Shown in pieces: positions 1 through 4,995 of a stretch of 10,527 nucleotides of DNA. Both the position numbers and the translations under genes were made by a program. The stretch lies in assembly GCA_024654165.1 (NCBI GenBank), contig JANLIP010000074.1, positions 1 through 10,527 on the forward strand, in the 5' to 3' direction. The notes beneath the pieces are model-generated. The model did not search any database. It was not told the DNA's origin and saw nothing but the letters and a program-made list of their open reading frames with translations. The DNA is from Candidatus Kaiserbacteria bacterium (lineage in GTDB: Bacteria; Patescibacteriota; Minisyncoccia; Phycocordibacterales; UBA2100). Each line of letters begins with the position of its first letter. Position 1 is the stretch's first letter.

Positions 1-78
1 ATTCCCCGGTCGCGCTCTAAGCTTCTTAAAATAACGTTTGTCTTTAACATCCGAATAGTCACGGCAGAAACTATGCCA

Positions 79-101
79 AATTGTACTGACCGGGTACAAT
101 T
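79..101. promoter_or_regulatory. Palindromic operator-like site overlapping the -10 of the first gene
   Basis: AATTGTAC (79-86) and GTACAATT (94-101) form a perfect 8-bp inverted repeat with a 7-base spacer. The right arm contains TACAAT (95-100), a good -10 hexamer ending 6 bases before the GTG start at 107. The left arm necessarily gives the same TACAAT on the minus strand (85 to 80), so the site could fire both ways. I see no convincing -35. A dimeric repressor bound here would block the promoter. Promoter and operator roles are inferred from position and symmetry. Confidence 0.5.
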
Positions 102-106
102 AACCT

Positions 107-931
107 GTGAAAAGCATTTTAATTACCAAGGCAGACGGCGAACAAGAACTGTTTGACTCTTCAAAACTTGATAACTCGCTTGCTAAGGCGGGAGCAGGGG
201 AGCCGATACGAGCGCGCGTCATTGCGCACGTGGAAAGAGAATTGAAGCCCGGAATGACCACCGAAGAGATTTATCGGCATGCTTTTGAAATCTTGCGGAG
301 GGAGGAAGCTACGCCTGTTGCCGCCCGCTATTCCATTAAGCGCGCGGTTTTTGCATTGGGCCCCTCCGGTTTTCCATTTGAACAATTCCTTGCCGAGATT
401 CTTCGCGCGCATGGATGGTCCGCCCGCACCGGCGCCGCACTTACGGGAAGATGCGCTCCGCACGAGGTGGATGTGCTCGCAGAAAAAGGCGGGAGGCGAA
501 TTGGAATAGAAGCGAAATTCCACAACGAACCGGGCGGGAAGACAGACATTAAAGACGCGCTTTATGTGCACGCGCGCTACGAGGATTTGAAAAACGCGCC
601 TGACGCGTCTTCTAGAGTGAGCGAGGGATGGCTTGTCACGAACACGCAATTTACCAGAAACGCGATTCGTTATGCGCAATGCTCAAACCTTACGCTCCTT
701 GGATGGGATTATCCACGCGAAAAGGGCTTAATGAAAATGATTGAAGAGGCGAAGGTTCATCCGCTCACATGCCTTACAAGCCTTTCGGAAGGGGAAAAAC
801 ACCGCCTTTTGGATAATAAAATCGTGCTCTGTAAAAGCGTTCAAACCAGGCATCTTCTAGAAGAATATGGAGTAAGGCCTTCACGGATACCCTCCGTGCT
901 GGAAGAGGCTAAACGACTATGCGGAATTTAG
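107..931 (+). CDS. ATP-cone domain / PD-(D/E)XK (Mrr-like) nuclease fusion protein
   Basis: This 274-residue protein begins with an ATP-cone (about residues 3-90), the nucleotide-sensing module of NrdR and class I/III ribonucleotide reductases. The opening I-T-K-A-D-G followed by L-F-D-S-S-K-L is typical. Residues 91-205 look like a restriction-endonuclease fold of the Mrr type: D122 and E135-A-K137 supply the D...ExK metal site, and V-T-N-T-Q-F-T (178-184) followed by A186 matches the conserved strand/helix after it. The C-terminal 30 residues (R-H-L-L-E-E-Y-G-V) may be a small helical DNA-binding element. ATP-cone plus Mrr-like proteins are a known domain combination with unclear biology; a nucleotide-controlled nuclease is the inference. 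The GTG start is chosen because it follows the -10 directly and keeps the whole ATP-cone. There is no Shine-Dalgarno sequence. Confidence 0.8.
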   Translation: MKSILITKADGEQELFDSSKLDNSLAKAGAGEPIRARVIAHVERELKPGMTTEEIYRHAFEILRREEATPVAARYSIKRAVFALGPSGFPFEQFLAEILRAHGWSARTGAALTGRCAPHEVDVLAEKGGRRIGIEAKFHNEPGGKTDIKDALYVHARYEDLKNAPDASSRVSEGWLVTNTQFTRNAIRYAQCSNLTLLGWDYPREKGLMKMIEEAKVHPLTCLTSLSEGEKHRLLDNKIVLCKSVQTRHLLEEYGVRPSRIPSVLEEAKRLCGI

Positions 932-934
932 TGA

Positions 935-940
935 TATAAT
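935..940 (+). promoter_or_regulatory. -10 box for the MgtC-family gene
   Basis: TATAAT, a perfect -10 hexamer, lies 3 bases after the upstream stop codon and 8 bases before the ATG at 949, which places the expected transcription start at the A of the start codon. No good -35 is visible 17 bases upstream. A second AT-rich hexamer (TATTAT, 943-948) touches the start codon. Confidence 0.55.
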
Positions 941-948
941 TCTATTAT

Positions 949-1449
949 ATGAATCCCGCACAATTTATTGACCCCACGTATATAATTTTGGCAAAACTAG
1001 TCCTCGCGCTTTTTTTGGGCGGAACAATCGGTACAGAGCGCGCCGTAATGGCCCGCCAGGCGGCCGGAACGCGCACATTCGGGCTGGTCGCCCTCGGCGC
1101 CTGTCTTTTAATTGTTACTGCTAACTATGCAAATACGGCGTATTTGGGAATCGTAAATTTTGATCCGATGCGCGTAGCGGCGGCCATAATAATGGGCATC
1201 GGCTTTATAAGCGGCGGAGTGATAATTTTCCGCGGCGACACCTTGCACGGCGTAACCACTGCCGCCGGATTGTGGATAGCCGCCGCCTTGGGAATCACGG
1301 TCGGCTTCGGAATGTATGCCGTGGCGATATTCTCCTCTCTGCTCGTCCTCGGCGTTTTTTCGGGAATGTGGTATTTGGAAAATAGATTCAAGCATTGGTT
1401 TACCGAACACCAGCCGGAAATAGAAAGGGATGCTAACAAAGGTTTGTAG
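949..1449 (+). CDS. MgtC/SapB family membrane protein
   Basis: A 166-residue hydrophobic protein with about five membrane segments (roughly 12-30, 42-60, 76-94, 102-120, 122-142) and a short charged C-terminal tail. It shows the MgtC/SapB signature: G-T-I-G-T-E-R near residue 25-31, A-G-T-R-T (39-43), G-I-G-F-I-S-G-G (83-90) and T-T-A-A-G-L-W-I-A-A-A-L-G (103-115). Members with only this membrane domain sit in the inner membrane; the family is linked to growth at low magnesium, F-type ATPase modulation and acid tolerance, but the activity of this version is unknown. It lacks the long C-terminal cytosolic domain of Salmonella MgtC, as many environmental homologues do. The gene begins 17 bases after the upstream stop and seems to have its own promoter. 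No Shine-Dalgarno sequence is present. Confidence 0.88.
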   Translation: MNPAQFIDPTYIILAKLVLALFLGGTIGTERAVMARQAAGTRTFGLVALGACLLIVTANYANTAYLGIVNFDPMRVAAAIIMGIGFISGGVIIFRGDTLHGVTTAAGLWIAAALGITVGFGMYAVAIFSSLLVLGVFSGMWYLENRFKHWFTEHQPEIERDANKGL

Positions 1450-1457
1450 GCAAGAAA

Positions 1458-1466
1458 TGCTATAAT
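1458..1466 (+). promoter_or_regulatory. Extended -10 promoter for the RecB/Cas4-like nuclease gene
   Basis: TGC-TATAAT is an extended -10 element with a perfect hexamer at 1461-1466. It ends 7 bases before the ATG at 1474, so the transcript should begin at or next to the start codon. It lies just after the stop of the MgtC-type gene (1447-1449), so this gene need not depend on read-through. Confidence 0.6.
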
Positions 1467-1473
1467 CCTCGGG

Positions 1474-2277
1474 ATGAGCGATTACTACAAGCCTGACAGA
1501 AATCCGAATTGGAATTACGGCGGGGGGCGCTTCCGCCTTTCCCGTTCTAAAATCGCGCTTTTTCTGGATTGTCCGCGCTGTTTTTATATTGACAACAAGC
1601 TCGGCACCGCGCGCCCGCCGGGATATCCGTTTAATCTCAACAGCGCCGTGGATGCGCTTCTCAAAAAAGAATTTGACATTCACCGCGCGGATAAAACAAC
1701 GCACCCGCTGATGAAGGCCTACGGGGTGGATGCTGTTCCGTTTGCCGATCTGCGCATGGATGAATGGCGCGACTCACTGCGAAAGGGAATTCAGTGGCAA
1801 CACAAGTCGGGACTGCTTGTGAGCGGAGGAGTGGACGATGTGTGGATACGGCCCAATGGGGAACTAATCATCGTGGATTACAAAGCCACGAGCAAAGATG
1901 AGAAAATTACCGCGCTTGATCAGGAATGGCACGACGGCTACAAACGGCAGATGGAGATTTATCAGTGGCTCTTCCGCCAAAACGGTTTTAAAGTCTCCAA
2001 CACGGGATATTTTGTTTATGCAAATGCAGGGAGGGACAAAAAGGCATTTGACGGCGTGCTTGAGTTTGAGGTTACGCTTGTGCCATACGAAGGCGACGAT
2101 TCATGGGTTGAGGGAAAGCTTATTGAATTAAAGAAATGCTTGGACAGCGACGAACTGCCCGAAGGCTCGGAGGAGTGCGACTACTGCAGATACCGCGAAG
2201 CTGTGGGGAAGAAGCTAATGACTTTTGCGAAAAAACCGCAGAAAAAAACACTGGGTGACGGAACGCTCGGAATCTAG
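1474..2277 (+). CDS. PD-(D/E)XK nuclease of the RecB/Cas4-like group
   Basis: This 267-residue protein has the order of motifs found in the RecB-family nuclease fold: an N-terminal S-R-S-K-I-x-L-F-L-D-C-P-R-C-F-Y element (23-38), G-V-D121-D122, V-D135-Y-K137, and Q159-M-E-I-Y163. D121, D135 and K137 are the expected metal and catalytic residues, and Q159/Y163 fit the Q-x3-Y helix. A cysteine pair at 33/36 and another at 235/238 (C-D-Y-C), with C222 also available, resemble the split ligands of the 4Fe-4S cluster in Cas4, AddB and Dna2. Cluster binding is inferred. There is no helicase domain, Cas gene or CRISPR array nearby, so a stand-alone repair or exonuclease role is more likely than a CRISPR one. 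The ung start lies 6 bases downstream, suggesting co-transcription. Confidence 0.8.
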   Translation: MSDYYKPDRNPNWNYGGGRFRLSRSKIALFLDCPRCFYIDNKLGTARPPGYPFNLNSAVDALLKKEFDIHRADKTTHPLMKAYGVDAVPFADLRMDEWRDSLRKGIQWQHKSGLLVSGGVDDVWIRPNGELIIVDYKATSKDEKITALDQEWHDGYKRQMEIYQWLFRQNGFKVSNTGYFVYANAGRDKKAFDGVLEFEVTLVPYEGDDSWVEGKLIELKKCLDSDELPEGSEECDYCRYREAVGKKLMTFAKKPQKKTLGDGTLGI

Positions 2278-2283
2278 CTAAGT

Positions 2284-2970
2284 ATGGGCGAAAAAGAGGT
2301 GGAAATAGAAAGTACGTGGAAAGAGGCTTTGAAAAATGAATTCGGGCAGGATTACTTCAAGAAGTTGCGCGAGTTTGTGAAAGGCGAGTACCAGCACGCC
2401 ATCGTGTACCCCCCGCCCAAGAATATCTTCCGCGCTTTTGAACTTTGCCCTTTTGATAAAGTTGAAGTCGTTATATTGGGGCAAGACCCGTACCACGGCA
2501 AAAGCCAGGCGAACGGCCTGTGTTTTGCCGTAAGCGAAGGAGTGCCTCTTCCTCCGTCGCTTCAAAACATATTTAAAGAGATTTCAACAGATTGCTCTTT
2601 ACCCTTCGAAGCCTTGGCGAAGAAGGGCGGTAGTTTAGAGGACTGGGCCAAGCAAGGTGTGCTTCTTCTCAACGCGACATTGACCGTCTCTGCGCACAAT
2701 GCCGGCTCGCATCAGGGGAAGGGGTGGGAAGAATTTACCGATGCAGTCATCCGAAAACTTTCCGACGAACGGGAGAATCTCGTTTTCATTCTCTGGGGCA
2801 ACTATGCCAAAGCAAAAGGCGCGCATATAGACCGCACCAAGCATCTCGCAATTGAATCCGCGCACCCGTCGCCATTCTCTGCCTTTAGTGGCTTTTTCGG
2901 CTCAAAACCTTTCAGCAAAACGAATGAATATCTCAAAACACACAACAAGAAACCGATTGATTGGCTGTAG
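2284..2970 (+). CDS. ung: Uracil-DNA glycosylase, family 1
   Basis: The 228-residue product removes uracil from DNA, creating abasic sites for base-excision repair. The length matches full-size family 1 enzymes. The water-activating loop G-Q-D68-P-Y-H-G (66-72) is intact, F81 is the uracil-stacking residue, L-L-N130-A-T supplies the uracil-reading Asn, and H194-P-S-P begins the DNA-intercalation loop. In that loop the usual Leu that wedges into the helix is Phe (F198), and the Arg of the usual R-G-F-F-G is Ser (S202). The rest, including G-S-K-P-F-S-K-T-N, is standard. The gene starts 6 bases after the nuclease stop with no -10 box or Shine-Dalgarno sequence, so translation probably depends on the upstream gene. 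Confidence 0.96.
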   Translation: MGEKEVEIESTWKEALKNEFGQDYFKKLREFVKGEYQHAIVYPPPKNIFRAFELCPFDKVEVVILGQDPYHGKSQANGLCFAVSEGVPLPPSLQNIFKEISTDCSLPFEALAKKGGSLEDWAKQGVLLLNATLTVSAHNAGSHQGKGWEEFTDAVIRKLSDERENLVFILWGNYAKAKGAHIDRTKHLAIESAHPSPFSAFSGFFGSKPFSKTNEYLKTHNKKPIDWL

Positions 2971-2985
2971 GTCAAAGAGCCTTAT

Positions 2986-2994
2986 TGTTATACA
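2986..2994 (+). promoter_or_regulatory. Probable extended -10 promoter for the 126-residue hypothetical gene
   Basis: TGT-TATACA (hexamer 2989-2994) is an extended -10-like element just after the ung stop. Transcription would begin near 3001, giving an untranslated leader of about 38 bases that contains the Shine-Dalgarno sequence at 3029-3033. No clear -35 is visible. Confidence 0.4.
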
Positions 2995-3028
2995 GTGAAC
3001 ATGGTGCAACTTCGCGTCACATCTTTTT

Positions 3029-3033
3029 GGAGG
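3029..3033 (+). promoter_or_regulatory. Strong Shine-Dalgarno sequence that fixes the start at 3039
   Basis: GGAGG sits 5 bases upstream of ATG 3039, an ideal spacing. It decides against the in-frame TTG at 2961, which would overlap ung and has no ribosome-binding site. The closer ATG at 3034 is followed at once by TAA. Confidence 0.75.
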
Positions 3034-3038
3034 ATGTA

Positions 3039-3419
3039 ATGGCTACATCAAACGTAAGACGTGCCGGCAATGGCATGAAAGTGGTGTTGCAGTGGGATAA
3101 TGGTTCGCAGTTCTGGACGGAACAAACAGACAATTCTGGAATGAAACAGATTGTCTTTGTTTCAAACGGCACGCGTCTATGCCTCGACGAAGGGTTCTTT
3201 CATCTAATCAATCCCAAGAACCTGGAGGCATTACAGGGGAGAAATTTGCGCGCAATAGCAAGGAAGGAGGGCTTGTATCTCCCATCTATATGCAAAGAGC
3301 TTGGGTGGAAGAGTTGTCCAAGGTGGTTACGTGCCACTGTCGTGTCCATTGGTGAGCCTGTATCCAAGAAAGTTCCCAGACGGTACTTTGAGTTAGGCGG
3401 AGACAAGCTACCATGTTAA
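3039..3419 (+). CDS. Hypothetical protein, 126 residues
   Basis: I do not recognise this protein. It is soluble by inspection, with no signal peptide or membrane segment. The N-terminal half has alternating hydrophobic residues suggesting beta strands (M-K-V-V-L-Q-W-D, Q-I-V-F-V-S-N-G-T-R-L). The middle is helical (L-E-A-L-Q-G-R-N-L-R-A-I-A-R-K-E-G), and the C-terminal third is basic and rich in Trp, Pro and Arg. Cysteines are at 48, 85, 93 and 126. The basic end could contact nucleic acid, but that is a guess. The gene differs from its neighbours in having a strong Shine-Dalgarno sequence and a likely untranslated leader, which may point to a different regulatory history or to acquisition. 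It is followed by a terminator-like hairpin, so it is probably transcribed alone or as the last gene of the run that starts at 107. Confidence 0.7.
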   Translation: MATSNVRRAGNGMKVVLQWDNGSQFWTEQTDNSGMKQIVFVSNGTRLCLDEGFFHLINPKNLEALQGRNLRAIARKEGLYLPSICKELGWKSCPRWLRATVVSIGEPVSKKVPRRYFELGGDKLPC

Positions 3420-3420
3420 C

Positions 3421-3459
3421 CCGACTGCGCCCTCCGATAAAACGGTCGGCGCTTTCGTT
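3421..3459 (+). terminator. Terminator-like hairpin after the hypothetical gene
   Basis: GCGCC (3427-3431) pairs with GGCGC (3448-3452). An inner CCG/CGG stem (3434-3436 with 3443-3445) closes the loop ATAAAA, and TTTCGTT follows. Two mismatches separate the inner and outer stems, and the T-run is short, so it is a modest intrinsic terminator. A second fold, CCGACTG (3421-3427) with CGGTCGG (3443-3449), competes for the same bases. The site lies between two convergent genes, where a terminator is expected. Confidence 0.45.
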
Positions 3460-3529
3460 ATGTGAAAAGAGTTTAAATTCGCAACAGCGAATGGAACTGC
3501 TCTTTGTTCAAATGCGGGCCGATGATGGC

Positions 3530-4759
3530 TCAGTTCAAGCCTTCGGTTCGGAGCAGGTCTTTCGCCACTCGCTCAACGTCTTTCGCTTTCACTTTGTCTA
3601 TTCCTTTAATTATCTCTTCCAAGGTGCGGATTTTGCCTAAGCTGATGAGCGAGGTGGCGGCGTGGGCGGCGACGGCGTCGCTTGTTTCAAGTGCGAGCGT
3701 CAGCGTGCCCTTGATGTGCGCCTTTGCCTTTTTAAGCTCTGCATCCTTAACTTTCTCATTCTTTATTTTGCGGAACTCGGCGAGGATCGTTGAAACAGCC
3801 TTTTGGAGCTTCCCGTGTTCCACTCCTGCCTGCACTGCGAAGTAGCCGGTGTCGGGATATTTTTCCACCATCGCATGGACGGAATAGGCGAGACCCCGCT
3901 TCTCGCGCACTTCCAAAAACAATCGGCTGGACATGCCCCCGCCCAGTATTGTTGAGAGAACCTCCAAAACGTATTCATCTTTGTGCGCATACGGATACGA
4001 GGGCACGCCAATCATCAACTGCGTCTGGTCGGTTTTCTTTTCCTTGATTGCCACGCGCGGGCTGATTTGCATGGATTCAAACGGAACAAACTTCGGCCCC
4101 GGAGATTTTTTGATTCGCCCGAACGACTTTTTAACCGCACCGAGCACTTTCTGCTCTGCTATCGCGCCCGCCACGCACACCACCGTATTTTCCGGCGTGT
4201 AATGATGCTTCAGGTAGCTTGCAAAATCCTTCCGCATAAACGTGCGGATATTTTCCTTGGGGCCCAGGATTGTTCGGCCCAAAGGATGCTCGCCTCCGAA
4301 AATCAATTCATCAAATACATTATCAATTGTGCGCATCGGCATGTCTTCATACATATCTATCTCTTGAATGATTGCTCCGCGTTCTTTTGCTATTTCCTTG
4401 CCGGGCAGGGTGGAGTTGAGGAATATGTCGCTGATGACATCCAACGCCGTGTCCAAGTAGCGACTGCCCACCTTTGCATAATATGCAGTCCTGTCTTTTG
4501 CCGTAAAAGCGTTGTAGACGCTTCCTATCGCATCCAACTCTTCGCTTATCAATCTCGCGCTCGGGCGCTTCTTCGTCCCCTTGAAAAACATGTGCTCCAA
4601 GAAATGCGCGAGCCCGTTCTCTTTCTTATCTTCATAGCGCGAGCCCGTGCCTGCCATCACAACGACGGTCGCCGTCTTGGCACCCGCCATCGGCACGAGG
4701 ACGACCCGCAGGCCGTTTTGCAATGTGTGGATGTTGTATTTCACCCCGTTAGAAGCCAT
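3530..4759 (-). CDS. M16 family zinc metallopeptidase (processing-peptidase-like)
   Basis: This 409-residue protein is a complete single-chain M16B peptidase of the kind related to mitochondrial processing peptidase beta. The inverted zinc motif H52-F-L-E55-H56 is intact and E133 (in I-I-Q-E-I-D-M-Y-E-D) is the third ligand, so the N-terminal domain should be catalytic. The C-terminal domain carries the family's G-G-G-M-S-S-R-L-F stretch (273-281) followed by R288-G-L-A-Y292, whose Arg and Tyr help position substrate. There is no signal peptide, so it probably acts in the cytosol on peptides or small unfolded proteins. It is divergent from alaS and convergent with the hypothetical gene at 3039. 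Its first codons lie inside one arm of a 13-bp inverted repeat. No Shine-Dalgarno sequence precedes the ATG. Confidence 0.93.
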   Translation of the reverse strand: MASNGVKYNIHTLQNGLRVVLVPMAGAKTATVVVMAGTGSRYEDKKENGLAHFLEHMFFKGTKKRPSARLISEELDAIGSVYNAFTAKDRTAYYAKVGSRYLDTALDVISDIFLNSTLPGKEIAKERGAIIQEIDMYEDMPMRTIDNVFDELIFGGEHPLGRTILGPKENIRTFMRKDFASYLKHHYTPENTVVCVAGAIAEQKVLGAVKKSFGRIKKSPGPKFVPFESMQISPRVAIKEKKTDQTQLMIGVPSYPYAHKDEYVLEVLSTILGGGMSSRLFLEVREKRGLAYSVHAMVEKYPDTGYFAVQAGVEHGKLQKAVSTILAEFRKIKNEKVKDAELKKAKAHIKGTLTLALETSDAVAAHAATSLISLGKIRTLEEIIKGIDKVKAKDVERVAKDLLRTEGLN

Positions 4760-4822
4760 AAGCTTTGAGTAATGATTTATAAGATAGATTTTGTAAGATA
4801 TTTCCCGAAGCTTCTAACGGGG
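4744..4822. repeat. 13-bp inverted repeat spanning the protease start
   Basis: CCCCGTTAGAAGC (4744-4756) and GCTTCTAACGGGG (4810-4822) are perfect reverse complements separated by 53 bases. The left arm is codons 2-6 of the minus-strand protease gene, the right arm is upstream non-coding DNA, and the protease start codon and likely promoter lie in between. In a transcript starting upstream of 4822 the arms could pair and tie up the start region. It could also be a trace of a local inverted duplication. Confidence 0.6.
4776..4781 (-). promoter_or_regulatory. Possible -10 box for the M16 protease gene
   Basis: On the minus strand TATAAA reads from 4781 to 4776, ending 16 bases before the ATG. 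Transcription would start near 4769 and give a leader of about 10 bases. No -35 is recognisable, and the region is AT-rich, so chance matches are likely. Confidence 0.3.
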
Positions 4823-4873
4823 CGAGTTGTCGGCCAATACTATCGTCTTATAGCAATTGAGGCAATTTATTCT

Positions 4874-4919
4874 CCAGAGTGACCATTAGTGTACATATGT
4901 ACACTAATGGTCACTCTGG
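4874..4919. repeat. Perfect 46-bp palindrome between divergent genes
   Basis: The 46 bases from CCAGAGTGACC to GGTCACTCTGG are identical to their own reverse complement, with no spacer and no mismatch. The centre is TGTACATATGTACA with the CATATG axis between 4896 and 4897. It lies 115 bases upstream of the protease start and 39 bases upstream of the alaS -35-like element. It can extrude as a cruciform or form a very stable hairpin if transcribed. It does not look like a terminator, because it lies upstream of both genes and lacks a T-run. Operator, recombination or resolution site, and mobile-element end are all open; an assembly inversion artefact cannot be excluded from sequence alone. Confidence 0.9.
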
Positions 4920-4957
4920 CGGAACGTAAGAATGTTGCAGTTGATTTTTACGTATCT

Positions 4958-4987
4958 TAGACAGTGTTAATTTCCATGGGGTATAAT
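4958..4987 (+). promoter_or_regulatory. alaS promoter
   Basis: TAGACA (4958-4963), 18 bases, then TATAAT (4982-4987). The -10 is perfect and ends 8 bases before the ATG at 4996, so the predicted start of transcription is at or within two bases of the start codon. There is no room for a T-box or other leader regulator. Confidence 0.7.
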
Positions 4988-4995
4988 CATCTTTT

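Noticed and set aside
1..50. Possible divergent gene starting at the minus-strand ATG (50 to 48) and leaving the left edge
   Set aside because: Only about 16 codons are visible, no family can be recognised, and the only -10 candidate (85 to 80) is part of the palindrome. The frame could be open by chance.
1108..1704. 198-codon minus-strand open frame across the MgtC-type and nuclease genes
   Set aside because: It covers two well-supported genes on the other strand, including their junction with a promoter, and its product is low-complexity and basic.
1474..2277. CRISPR-associated cas4
   Set aside because: No other Cas gene and no repeat-spacer array are present in the window; the motifs are shared by many non-CRISPR RecB-family nucleases.
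2961..3038. TTG start at 2961 extending the hypothetical protein by 26 residues
   Set aside because: It overlaps ung, has no ribosome-binding site, and the GGAGG at 3029-3033 clearly serves the ATG at 3039.
3983..4768. 261-codon plus-strand open frame opposite the M16 protease
   Set aside because: It is antisense to a gene with full family motifs, is rich in Arg, His and Cys, shows no domain, and has no start signals. It is a codon-bias shadow.
4874..4919. Palindrome as a rho-independent terminator
   Set aside because: It lies upstream of both divergent genes and has no T-run on either side, so no transcript in view would need to end there.
4922..4995. T-box or amino-acid-responsive leader for alaS
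   Set aside because: The promoter -10 ends 8 bases before the start codon, leaving no leader in which such an element could form.
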